From Effrenium voratum (Eukaryota > Sar > Dinophyceae > Suessiales > Symbiodiniaceae): DNA of 64,000 nucleotides. The notes beneath the pieces were generated by a model that was given only the letters and a program-made list of their open reading frames with translations, was not told the origin of the DNA and made no database searches. The position numbers and the translations under genes are program-made. The stretch spans positions 1 through 64,000 of the forward strand of contig CAUJNA010001635.1 of assembly GCA_963377175.1 (NCBI GenBank). The letters run 5' to 3'. Positions 29,277 through 39,780 of the stretch are shown one piece after another. Each line of letters opens with the position of its first letter. Positions within the stretch are counted from its first letter, which is position 1.

Positions 29277-29363
29277 GTGCGGCAACTGGAAGTGGGCCGC
29301 GAGCAGCTGAAGCAGGAGCAGACGCGGCTACAAGAGATGCAGCGAGCGCTGAAGCGACAGCAG
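29277..29363 (+). CDS. Host gene exon: coiled coil
   Basis: Acceptor GTGGCAG|G, donor CAG|GC. These are 87 bases, exactly 29 codons, reading VRQLEVGREQLKQEQTRLQE and then MQRALKRQQ. It is a strong Gln/Glu/Arg coiled coil. The symmetric phase and the dinoflagellate-type GC donor support a real exon. Confidence 0.62.
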
Positions 29364-30597
29364 GCCGGAGCCCCTTCCACGCAACCTGTCCGAGCTCGGA
29401 CCCTTGCCTTGGCCTTTTGGTCCCATGGCCCCTTTCTGAGTTGGATACATGCTTTACATGCTTTCAAAGCGCAGGCCCAGCAGATGGCGCCCGGGTCTCA
29501 GTTCGATTCTCGATTCTTGGGCTTCGGATTGCTTTTTGCACTCGAGGCCCGGACGGATGTGGCAGGGTTACGAGCCAGGCCTGCGGGCCGGGCAGTGAGA
29601 CCAGTCACTGTGGTTTTTGGCAGGCCTCCTATGCTCGTCTTTCCCCGGGCTCCGGGAGGCGCGAGGGATGGCGCACAAGGTCACACAAATGGGGAAGATG
29701 AGTCGATGAGCGCAGGCTGTTCCATGTATAAATTGTTTTTTTGTTGAGTGGATGGGTAAAGTTGGCACCTTGGATGTAGCGATCTTGACCGGCGAGCTTC
29801 ACCTGCCGCCTTAGCGTGCTGCTGAAGTTGGTGTAAGTCCAACATTTGTTCTTTCGACCTCACTTTGCTATGCGATATCCGCTGCACTTGTTGCAGGACT
29901 CAGTTTTTTCTTTTTGTGCTTCATTCTCCTACCTTGCATGGAGCTTGTCCCAGCATTGCCCGAATGAATGGGCGGGACCCTTTAAACACTTCACGTGTGG
30001 CGCAGGTCTGATGGCCACTCCTGTCAGGTGCTCGCGGAGGGCTTCAGCGGGCGTGCGGCAAAGCTCGGCCCAAGGTCGATTTGGGCGTCGGAAGCGGACG
30101 CTGGGCTCTTTAGGCTGGCTCGGGGGGATGGGCCAATGACATGAGCAGGCACTTACCAACGAGGTTTCCACTGAACGAGGCATCTTGTCCCATGCTGGAG
30201 TCTAGTCTGGCTTCCTCCTTGGAAATTTCAGAAGCCTCTTGCCCTTTGAGTGATGATGCCACCTTTGGCGCTAACCCTCGTCATGATGCAGAGATGCCGT
30301 TCGGCCCAGAGTGCCCTAGCGAGATCGCATCCACGAAAAAGAGCAAATTTCCATGCACCGGCCAGTTGGACCAATGGGCGCTGAGGAGTTTGCAGTTCAT
30401 GAGAGCAGAGCTGAAGAGCAAGCGGCGGCTGCCTGGTCGGAAGCCTTGAGCTTGCAGCTGGCTGCCAAGCAGCAGCAGCAGTGCCTTGGCCCCAAGTTAT
30501 TCTGATGACACGAACATTTGGATTTGTCTCCAAATGGAGGCAATGCTTTGACGCAGGAAACCGACTTTGAGGCAAACCCGCGTCACTCACTTGGCAG
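29364..30597 (+). other. Probable intron sequence with one candidate exon
   Basis: The frame at about 30141-30449 contains SLASSLEISEASCPLSDDAT and FGANPRHDAEMPF, which may be a low-complexity exon. The similar phrase EANPRH appears at about 30570, hinting at an internal duplication. Otherwise nothing was recognised. Confidence 0.35.
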
Positions 30598-30673
30598 GCG
30601 TTTGGCTGAGCTCGAGCTGCAGGAGCAGTTGCGGGTGGAGCGCTCCGAAGCGCTGAAGCTGGAGAAGCAGCAG
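30598..30673 (+). CDS. Host gene exon: coiled coil
   Basis: Acceptor TTGGCAG|G. Text RRLAELELQEQLRVERSEAL then KLEKQQ, followed by a GC donor. It has a heptad pattern as in the neighbouring exons. Confidence 0.58.
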
Positions 30674-30844
30674 GCGCTGAAAGCGCGCGGAAAACGCGAG
30701 CCAGCGCAGGCATCGCAAGAGGAAACCAGGTGGAGGTCCACATGACCTTTGGAATGGTTTCTTGGCCTTTGGAGATTCGGAACAGTCTGTCACCCATTTG
30801 CCACTGCACACCTCAGCCCGGATGACAGTGACAGCCGTTTTCAG

Positions 30845-30913
30845 GTGGTTGTTGAGGAGGAGGCTCAGCAGAGAGCTCGGGAAAAGTTTCGCAAGGAGCG
30901 GAAGACTGTAGAG
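30845..30913 (+). CDS. Host gene exon: coiled coil
   Basis: Acceptor TTTTCAG|G. 69 bases, 23 codons: VVVEEEAQQRAREKFRKERK then TVE, followed by a GC donor. Phase is preserved. Confidence 0.58.
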
Positions 30914-31049
30914 GCATGTCACAAAGGCACTGTTGCCTTTTTTTGCCTCCCTGGGATGTGTGGCCCGAAAAACATGTCTGAGTTCGACTCAACTTGCGAT
31001 GGGGTGGGTGCCTGCACGCGGCGACATGGGCCATGCCGCCGATAGCTAG

Positions 31050-31133
31050 GAGCTGAAAGAAGAACTGCAGCAAGCGGAGACTGCCTGGCTAGACAGGATG
31101 ACGCCCGTTTGGCGTGAAGAGTCTGAAGAGGCC
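31050..31133 (+). CDS. Host gene exon: coiled coil
   Basis: Acceptor AGCTAG|G. Text ELKEELQQAETAWLDRMTPV then WREESEE, followed by GCC (possible GC donor); the frame stays open a little further (AWRMSQLLEGG). Confidence 0.52.
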
Positions 31134-31559
31134 TGGAGAATGAGTCAACTGCTTGAAGGAGGCAGACATGCTGGAAATGGGGTGGCAGGGGTGGGTGACA
31201 AACATGAAGCATTGGCGTATCTTTCTACACACGAAGCTTAGTTTGAGCCTGAGCTATCCGATCATAAGTAAAATGAATTGATGATCGCCGTAAAGCAGCT
31301 CTGTTTTTACTTGCTCACCATTCAGCTGCCACCTATGCGTGACCGCCTTCTCTCCATTCTTCTGTCCAACATTGTTTTTTCTCCCTTTTTTCTTGGACTT
31401 TTTGTCTTCTCTTTGCCTTTCTCTTATCTTTTTGTTCCACTCTTCCCTCTCGTTTTTGCCCTTCTCTGCCCATTATCCTCCCTTCATCCCAGTTCATCGT
31501 TTCGGTCCTTCTATTCCCGCCATTTTTTTGATAGCTTTCGCTCCCTCATCTTGCTGCAG

Positions 31560-31640
31560 GTGAAGTGCAAAGTCCACTTAGTCGAGTTAGAGATGCAGAG
31601 TCAGCGCCGCGCTCAGCTGGCGCAAAGACTTTGCCCGTGG
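31560..31640 (+). CDS. Host gene exon: coiled coil
   Basis: A long pyrimidine tract (31340-31555) ends in CTGCAG|G. The frame reads VKCKVHLVELEMQSQRRAQL then AQRL. The exon end is not determined. Confidence 0.5.
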
Positions 31641-31654
31641 CATCGGGGGCGGGG

Positions 31655-31812
31655 GGCAGATGCAGCCCATGGCAGCGAGGCAGCAGCGCATGCGCAGCTG
31701 GTACGCGGATGAGTCCGCGACCATGGCAGTGCGAGAGGAAGCGCGAGCCGAAGCCTGGCTGAGCCAGGTCTGGGCTCGCGCTGAGGCACAAGCAGAGAAG
31801 GAGGCCAGAGAA
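31655..31812 (+). CDS. Host gene exon(s): coiled coil
   Basis: The open frame reads MAARQQRMRSWYADESATMA then VREEARAEAWLSQVWARAEA, strongly helical. There is an internal CCAG|G at about 31769 that might be a splice site or coding. Confidence 0.48.
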
Positions 31813-32965
31813 TGCCATTGTGTGAAACACATCCAGTCTATGGTCCCCAAACTGGAGGGACAAAGGGGGCACTCGCGAACTGCCCACAAAGACCACAAAA
31901 CAGCCACAACACGCATAATTTTCGTGTGTCATCTAAGACAGCCGACCATTTGTTCTTGGCTCACGTGGAGAGGGTCCCCGGTATCTGAGATGGGCATGCT
32001 GGCCTCTTGTTAGCTGGGCTTATGAACCTTACCCCCGCATGGACGCGCGTTTGAGTGCACAGCTGTGGCTTCAAGTAAGCCCAAGAAAAGGCAGGTAGAG
32101 AGACTTGGGGAGAGACTCCTAAGGCAATGAGATTGAATCAGGCTTCGCTGGTTCACTGGTTGTTGGCAGAACACTTGCCAACAAGCTTAAAGTACCCCGA
32201 CAGGAAAGAGCAACTGCTTTTGAACGGTCGTCAAACCTGCAAGCGTGCACAGTTATGATATGCTTGTCTTGGGCACCGATAGGGTCAGGGCAATGAGATG
32301 ACAGCTTCTTCTCGACCAGGTGGATACCGTCAGGGCTATGCATCAGCGACTGGTGCAGTGCATGGGGCACACACCAAAAGTGCGATCCTGTGATGGAGAC
32401 GCTCAGCTGTAACATGATCATACGAATCTTCAGCATGATCACAATCTTGCCTCCTGCAGTCTTCCTTCTATTCTCATACATGTTGTTCCCATTTGCAGCT
32501 GTTTTCTCACTATCTTGAAGGTTTCTTCTTTCCGCTTTTCGCGGGCTATGGCTTTGAGTGTTTGGATCCACCAAAGGGTCACACTCAAATCCACACCCCA
32601 AAGAGCGTGTAGGTTGTTGTTGGCACCCTTTTTCGGTTTAGGGTAACAGGAAGCCTACTCCTTTGCAAGTTCACGTAGAACCCGAAACGGGGGACAGGGA
32701 CAACCCGCCATGGAGGCTGGCAGGGTGTATGCCATGGCAACGCCTTTGTAAAGTGGGTAAGGACAAGGGACACCACATGGGAGGTTCCAAGCTTGCCTTG
32801 GAAGACCACGCCTCTGTAAGAGACAAGTCTTCAGCAAAACCAAAAAAGTCAACAATTGTCTAACAAGTAAATTCCACAAACAACGCCCAACACGGCCCCA
32901 TCTTTCTCTCCGTCCTGTCTCTCCCACGGCCCCCCCCCCCCCCGCCCCGTCGACGGCGCTCGGGA
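31813..32965 (+). other. Probable intron sequence
   Basis: No coding text could be recognised. It ends with a run of 13 C at about 32931-32943 just before the next exon. Confidence 0.35.
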
Positions 32966-33052
32966 GGTGCAGCAGCGCGTCTGGCGCGTGGAGGCCCAGG
33001 CGGAGGAGACCGCGGCCAGGGAGCTGGCCCTGCGCGACGCCCAGGCGGAGAC
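32966..33052 (+). CDS. Host gene exon: coiled coil
   Basis: Acceptor CGGGAG|G. Text VQQRVWRVEAQAEETAAREL then ALRDAQAE, 87 bases like the exon at 29277, with the same heptad style. Confidence 0.55.
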
Positions 33053-34334
33053 TCTGAACCGGGGGGAATTTCCGGGCCATAGCTCGTTTTGGAACCCTCC
33101 TTTCAGTGGCGGTTTCCGGCTAAAAACAAAATCCGCCAGGAAGCTGCAGCCTTGGAAGCAATTCCGGGGACCCCTGACCCTTGGAATCGGAAAAAAGACA
33201 CAACACCACCATCTCAAGAAACGGTACCACACAATAATGTGTCAAAGAGAATACCAGTGGCCGGGAGGTCCTCAAACCATGACCGTGGCACATGTGGGGT
33301 CGTCTTTTAAGAAGTTGGTACCCTTTTTTGGGGTTGCCTCAAAGGAAATCTGATTTTGGGGTCCCCCTGTTTTGCGACACAACCATCGGTTTGGTTGAAA
33401 TATCCAGGAAGTTTTACACACGCACATTGGGAGGACTCACTCATTGTCCATAGCTTCAACATGGATTGCCCAGCGGAAAAAGCGCCCTGGAAAGGCCAAA
33501 GAAAGCGCTGCTGCCCTTGAGGCGATGCAGGCAGCAAGAGGGACTTGGGTGTGTGGCTTGTGTTCCGTTTTTTGAAATGGGTACCGTAGGTACCCTATAT
33601 GTTTCTCCATTCTGTGTCGTAGATCACAAGGAGCATCACTTCTTGCTCACTCACTACAAATGTGCTTATGCTTCTCCTGCAACCTCACACATACGCAAAA
33701 GCTTTTCCCAGTCGTCTGCCGACCAGTTGAATCGGTGCAGAGCGCACCGGCGCTGTGAGACTGGCAAAGCGGACCTCTTTGTGATGCTCGTCACACATTG
33801 CACTTTGCATGGACGGCTGATAGGGCTGGTCAACGAACACATATCTACGCATGGCCAGGCAAACAGACTGCAGAAAATAGCACATGAGGTTGTCCCAACA
33901 TGGTTCATGAAATTTCATTGCCTCCCTCATACAAGAACTCAGAGACTTCCAACCCCCTATTTCGGGCTGTGCCCCCCCTCCCTCATTTTGCGGTCAACAT
34001 CTCTTAAAGATACACCCAACAACGTGGACGAACCATGGAATCCTGGACAGGTTTTTCTCAATATTTGTTGGAAGTCAACGTTTTTTTAGAAGGTGCCCAG
34101 TGCATGTTGGAACTAAACGCCTTTTCTTCAAGGGGCCTGGTGTATGTTGGAATTACATGTTTCTCTTCAAGGGGGTCTATGCGGGTGTCGTTTTTTTTAG
34201 GGGACCCCCCCAAAATAAATAAAGTAAAATGGTGGTTTTCCTTTTGGTTTCCCCTTAAACCAGACCCCAAAAAGGACTCCCTGAAAAAGGACGACACATC
34301 CAGATTTGCATGTCATCCCCGGACTCGCAACCAC
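33053..34334 (+). other. Probable intron sequence
   Basis: Holds three short direct repeats of TGTTGGAA...CTTCAAGGGG type at about 34070-34190 and T/G-rich stretches. No exon was recognised. Confidence 0.35.
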
Positions 34335-34435
34335 GATGGACTTCCCACGTCACGAGGCGGCTTTGGAGCGGCAAAGCCAAGAGCAGCTGGCGGAAGTGGA
34401 GGCGCAGCATGTGGCGCGCTGCCGGGAGCTCCAGC
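34335..34435 (+). CDS. Host gene exon: coiled coil
   Basis: Text DFPRHEAALERQSQEQLAEV then EAQHVARCRELQQQ. It is followed by a G-rich tract (34459-34502) with quadruplex potential. The boundaries are approximate. Confidence 0.48.
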
Positions 34436-35014
34436 AGCAAGGCGCAAGCATTGGAAGGGGGGGGGGGGGTGGGGAAGAGGAGGGGGGTGGGGAGGGGGGG
34501 GAGTATGCTGGACATTGCAGGTCTGTTTTGCAACCCCCTTCTTTTAGGGTATTGGTTTTGTCGGAGGCTGAAGTGACTCGAAGTGTCAGGAACCAGAGGG
34601 AACCAGAGGGAGAGGGGAAAGAACCACACAAAATCCGCTGGGTCTATTTGCTTGGTCTGAGAGCCGTAAAAATCCAGAAAGTCATTGCAGCACAGATTAA
34701 AAAGAGCACAATTTGAAACCGAACACCAGCAGGATCAACAGCATCCGGGCAACACAAGACTCCAGTCAAAAGTTGTTTTGTCATCGCCAGAAGTAACAAT
34801 GACTCAACTGGCTGACCTACGCAGGAGACCTAGGAAAAGATGCATGCCATATTATGCAAGAAACAACAGCAGTGCTTAAGCATGAAAGCTGAGGAAGACC
34901 TGCACCGTACCATCTACACGCTTGACATTGTCGGATTTCTTTGGCGTTGGGTTAGCCTTATGCATCATTTGATTTGTCATGTGAACTGCATCTGCAGCTT
35001 GTCCCGAAATGCAG

Positions 35015-35100
35015 GGCTGGAAGCTGCTCGCCGCGAAAGCGAAGAGCAAGAGATGCAGTACATGCAAAGGCTGAAGGCTGCTGAGCGTTCTCGCGATGAG
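35015..35100 (+). CDS. Host gene exon: coiled coil
   Basis: Acceptor AATGCAG|G. Text LEAARRESEEQEMQYMQRLK then AAERSRDE, followed by GC. Heptad pattern and exon size are as in the other coiled-coil exons. Confidence 0.58.
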
Positions 35101-36780
35101 GCGAGGCAGCGCGATCTTGCGAGCGACGGGAAACGAATCCTGCACACATGCAGTTTGTTGCGAGACCTGAACAAGCCTGTCCAGCATGCACTTGTGCTGT
35201 GGCTATTGGGAACCCAGTTTGTGATCATTCCCATACATGCATTGAGGGGTGGTCTTTTGCAAGGCTCTTGCTGCCGTCGAGACGCTGGAAACGCGAAGCG
35301 CTGCTTTGTGGGAGGAGCAAATGGCACAAATGGAGTCCCTGGGCTGTGAGTTGATCGCATAGCGCATCGGGCCCCATTTAAGAACGCATTTGGACCACTG
35401 GGTACGTGTTTTGCTTCAATTGGTCCAAGCGGCTAGGTTTTTGCTCCTTCTGCCCATGATTTTTAATGGAGAACCCTCAAGAGTGGTTGGTGGACACAAC
35501 TCCCCACAAACAACACCTTTCGGTTTCCCCATGCAATTCTGGTTAGTAATGGGAGTTTCCCCATGTTTCCTTTTGGTTTCCTCCAATTCCTTTGGAAACG
35601 AATCGAGGCGGCGCGAGCTCCGGCGACCGTGCACAGGCCGGTCGCGCGCCGAGCTCGGGTTCCTTTTCGGCCTTCTCCCCAAACACAGAGCATGGCTTCC
35701 GTGGTTTCCGTGGTTTTCCTTTAAAACCCAAAGAAAGGCACCGTCAGAAAACACACCCATATCAGCCCATATCTCTCTCACTAAAAGGCGGGCCCTGCCA
35801 GGCGGGGTGCCCAAATATTAACACGCATGTAGACAGAGCTGTGAGCGGCCAGCGAGCTGTTCAGGCCCGCCACCGCGGGAGCCGATCCCAATGGTCAGCG
35901 ACTCCTTTGACCGCGAGGTGTGCTTCGCATGTGCTGGTCCCAAGCGGACGCTGGTATGACCCGAGGTGCTGGGCAAAGCATCCAGGAATTCCGGGGGTGC
36001 ACCGCAGCCAATAAAGCAACTCTTAGACAGCTGGGGCGGAGACTACTGCAAGCGCTTCTTGGATGCAGCGGCAGCATCCTGCACTGTGTTTTGCTTGCTT
36101 GCTTGCTTGTTTGCTTGCCTGCCTGCTTTCTTGCTTTACGTAATTGGGAGATCAGAAGCTTGAGTTTTGCGGCCGAACTCCCCGAGCAACCTGGGAGCTC
36201 AGGTCGAGAAGCGACGACCTTGGAGAGCATCGGGAGCCGCGGCAGCGCATGTGCCTGGGCAAACCAGGCTTCCATTTCTTGATTCCAAGGGAGACTTGAG
36301 GGGATCTCTGGGAATGCGTCTCTCGACTGGGACCCTGGGACTCGATCTTTGAGTTTGAGCCTAAGGGGCAGACACGAAGGCTTCTGAGAGCAAGCAGGCG
36401 CACGCAAGCGTGTGAAGTGAGCGCCCCCCCCTTTTTTGTGCTTTCGCTCGGAGGCTTTCACACGGTTCTGCAAGGCACCGCCAGACATTCCACCAGTGCT
36501 CCTCAGATTAGATTCTGGTATTCAGCGCTTGCAGCCTGTTCAAGAGCATGATTGCTTTGATCCATCATTAACCACTGCATCAACCTGACAACATGCCAGC
36601 CCATCTATGGCCTTCAAGTGGCTAGACTTGCCTCCTGCCTGATACATGCCTTTGCTTAGGTATCAGACTGCCGTTGCCGCTGTAGAACAGTACGGCTGGC
36701 AGGCCATACATGGGGATGCTGCGGAGACTGAGCAGCACTGGAAAGGGACCTGACCCGTTGACAACCCGAAGCGGCCTCAG
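35101..36780 (+). other. Probable intron sequence with simple repeats
   Basis: Contains a TTGC/TTGCC tetranucleotide tract at about 36090-36137. No convincing exon text was found; the long minus-strand frame at 35895-36488 has no motif. Confidence 0.35.
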
Positions 36781-36870
36781 GAGTGGACGGCCTTGCACTG
36801 GGCAGCACTTGCCGGCCACGTGGAGGTCTGCGAGCGACTTTTGGTGGCATCTGCCGAGCCACAACAGCCC
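36781..36870 (+). CDS. Host gene exon: ankyrin repeat
   Basis: Acceptor GGCCTCAG|G. The frame reads EWTALHWAALAGHVEVCERL then LVASAEPQ, a full ankyrin repeat signature (WTALHxAAxxGHxEVxxxLL). Confidence 0.68.
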
Positions 36871-36949
36871 GATCAAGCAGGAGCATGGTTCAGGAATGAA
36901 TGCATGCCTTTTCTTTGGGCTCACCTCCTAGACGGTTTGTGTCTTGCCA

Positions 36950-36988
36950 GGAAAAACAGCCATGGACTATGCCCTGGAAGCAGGGCAC
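36950..36988 (+). CDS. Host gene exon: ankyrin repeat, first half
   Basis: Acceptor TTGCCAG|G. The frame reads GKTAMDYALEAGH and is followed by a GT donor. The repeat is completed by the next exon, so the intron splits the ankyrin unit. Confidence 0.6.
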
Positions 36989-37080
36989 GTTTGAACCTGA
37001 GCCTGCTTATTTCTGTTTCGATGAGATGCAGGCTGATTCCCGCAGCTCTCGCAAGTCTCTTTCGTCATTTTTGTACTCAG

Positions 37081-37145
37081 GTCGAAATCTTTGAGCTGCT
37101 GTCTGCCGCGACTGCAGTCGCCAATGCTCAAAAAGATTTGGGCGA
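37081..37145 (+). CDS. Host gene exon: ankyrin repeat, second half
   Basis: Acceptor GTACTCAG|G. It reads VEIFELLSAATAVANAQKDL, supplying the xEIxELLL helix that follows GH of the previous exon. This is strong mutual support for the splice. Confidence 0.6.
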
Positions 37146-38200
37146 CGCGCAGACGTTTTTTTGTTTGGCCAGCACGAGATAAGCAACAGGTTGGTCTCCC
37201 AATGCGGACGGCCCAAAACTTCGAGATCAGTGAGAGTCTCAGCGCCGCTGTGGTGAAACATTGGGGAATCAATGGTCTGTTTTGTTTTGGAGGTTTTGAA
37301 GGAAAGCCAAAAGGACAACCACACATTTTTGGTCCATTTTTTTTGGGTGGAGCCCTAAAAAGAGTCATACCCGGTATGCTTTTCTAGATGTGTTGACTCG
37401 ATGAGGTTCCTCCGAAATGGGTGCTAGTCTGCACTTTGAGCCGTACGCCTTGCTTTCTTTTTGGAGCGCGATCTCTTTCCATGATTAAATGTTTGGTGCG
37501 GACAAGATTTAGGTCAGCAGTGTTGGCCTGCCTATCAACGCCAGGTTCTTTGTACCTCGGGAGCCAGCGCTTCATGAGCCTCGGCACCGGGAGGATGCGT
37601 TGCATTGGCCTCGGGAGCCACAAGTTGATGTCTGGGCGATTTGGGACAGGCAACCTGTTTGCGGGAACCCGTTCATGAATCCCTCGTCGAGGGGCCTCTA
37701 TGTGCATTTGGAATTGGGGTGCGCAGAGCGACACTCTCGCGCATTTCAACAGAAGTAATGCCTTGTAGTATGCATTGCACTGCGTTTGGCAGCTGTCTCG
37801 GCTTACTTGAGAAGCCGAAGATGCGCAGCAAGTCTGCTCTTCACATTATCGCACTCAAGGCATGTTTTCTCTGAAGAAGACTCAAAAGGCTGAGAAGACA
37901 AAGCAGGCTAAGGAAAACAAGTCTCGCATATGATCGCACATGCGGTTTTTAGAAGATAACTTCCCGTGTTTCGAGTTGCGCTACAAACTTGGACAGGCAG
38001 ACAAGGCCAAGCTAGCTGCAACAAAAGGAGGCGAGTGGCATTGCTCATGAATGTATTTAATCTTGAGTTCAGCGTGCTTCTAAAGATGGGCCCGGGATTT
38101 ATGTCTACAGTTCATACATATATTCGAGGCCAGAACTCTGAGCTGGAGCAAGCAGAGGCTGGGAAAGACCCACCTGCATGTGAGAGTCGTCCGAAAGGTC
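37146..38200 (+). other. Unassigned, end of host gene or intergenic
   Basis: A lysine-rich frame near 37870-37920 (KKTQKAEKTKQAKENKSRI) might be a last exon. Nothing else was recognised. Confidence 0.3.
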
Positions 38201-38229
38201 CTTGTATTGAGCTATGAAGGGGAAGACCT

Positions 38230-38960
38230 TTTGGTCTTGGCGTTGACCTCCGCGAAAGTTCCGCGAAAGGGGGTCGCGAAAGTTAATTTTTTATTCGCGA
38301 AAGTTTTGTGTAAGGGTGGCTTGCTAACAGGAAGCTGGAGTGATAACCATGTGTATTTACCGGCAGTGCGGGCAGAATGCCCGCAGACCAAAGTTGGCCA
38401 GGGAATGCGCAGCCTGAGGGTCGCCGCAAGAATACGCCGCTGCAAAAGCAACCCCCAGCCAGCAGAAACCGGCTTGTGGGAGTTTTGAAGCTTTCGGGTC
38501 AAGTTGAGTGCAACTTCCAGCCGGAGTTTCGCGAATGTTTGGCGTAAGATCCGCGAAAGTTTCGCGAAAGTCGACGGACCTCCCCGCCAGTTTCCAGACA
38601 TGAGGCCAACGGGTCCTCTGAGCTGGAGCTGCGGAAACGCGCTTCGCGTGCTACTTTGGAACTGAAAGGTTGCGACTTTCGAGCTGGGGCTGCGGAAGCT
38701 TACTTTGTGTACTACTTTTGTATTAGAAAGCTTTGACTTTCGAGGCTGCGGAAGTTTAGTTCATGTACTACTTTCGTATTGAAGAGTTGCGCGACATTCA
38801 AGCAGGGCTGCGGAAGTTTACTTTGCTACTTTCGTATTGAAAAGCTGCGGCTTTCGAGCTGGGGCTGCGAAGTGTACTTCGTGTATTACTTTTGTGATGA
38901 ATGTTCTGAAAACAGCCCCGCGAAAGTTCCGCGATGGGGTCCGCGAAAGTTAATTTTTTT
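38230..38960. repeat. CGCGAAAGTT repeats and ~70-80 bp tandem units
   Basis: TTCCGCGAAAG / CGCGAAAGTTAATTTTTT blocks flank both ends (38250-38310, 38520-38580, 38920-38965). Between 38620 and 38900 four tandem units carry GCTGCGGAAG...GTACTACTTT. The same CTGCGGA/TACTTT vocabulary appears in the array at 47860-48060. Confidence 0.7.
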
Positions 38961-38965
38961 CTCGC

Positions 38966-39780
38966 GAAGATGGCGGTTTCCGGAACAAGGAATTTCAGAT
39001 AACTGTCATGTGCGCGTGTGTTTGAACCTTGGCCGGCATATTCGTCACCCTTTCAGGTCGATTTCTTCGGCTCCATGGGCAAGGAGCGTGAGCCGGACTC
39101 CTATAGTTTTTCTGATGGCCGTCAGACTGCATGAGAAATTTGAGCAGTGAATGAGGAAGGACGGCAAGCTAAAGCCGGACCCTGAAAAGGTGAAGGTTCC
39201 CCTTGCATGTCTTCGGCTTAGGCCATCTCAGCAGCCATTGTGCCAGGTGAGCGAAAAGGAGTACAACCCATTTTTGCGTGGAGAGGAGTCCAATCTTCCA
39301 GCCAGCTGCCCGGGGTTTATTCGCCTTCGCTTGTCTTGAGTGCTTTGAGTGACTTTTGTTGAGGTGCCAGAGTCCGCGAGCGCCAGCAGCATCCCGAAGG
39401 ATCTATGCCCGATTCCTTGGATGATACTGGCGCATTCTCGAGCCCTCGAGCGCTAGGTGTGGGCGCTGCCTGGGCTGGGAAGAATGATTGGAGGAAGCGC
39501 GCGCAGAGGCGGCAGGCTGCTCCTTGGCTTACCGGTTTGTTTTGTGATGACTGGAAAAACTAGAGGACGATTGGCCCGAAAGCATTTTTCCCCAGGTGCT
39601 CATCCAGCCGCAGACACCTTGTTACCTTGCTGCGGCGAGCGTGTCCGCGCGCGGCGATGCTCAATGTGTATGGTCACATGAGAGCTCCATCTCATCGTCC
39701 TACGAGAGGAAACATGGCAGTGCTCGATCCCACATATTTTAACGCCTCCGGCTGAGGCCGCCGACATTACAGGCCTGCTT
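38966..39780. other. Unassigned
   Basis: Short frames only, for example RKDGKLKPDPEKVKVP at about 39151, which could be an exon. No repeat or RNA signal was seen. Confidence 0.3.
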
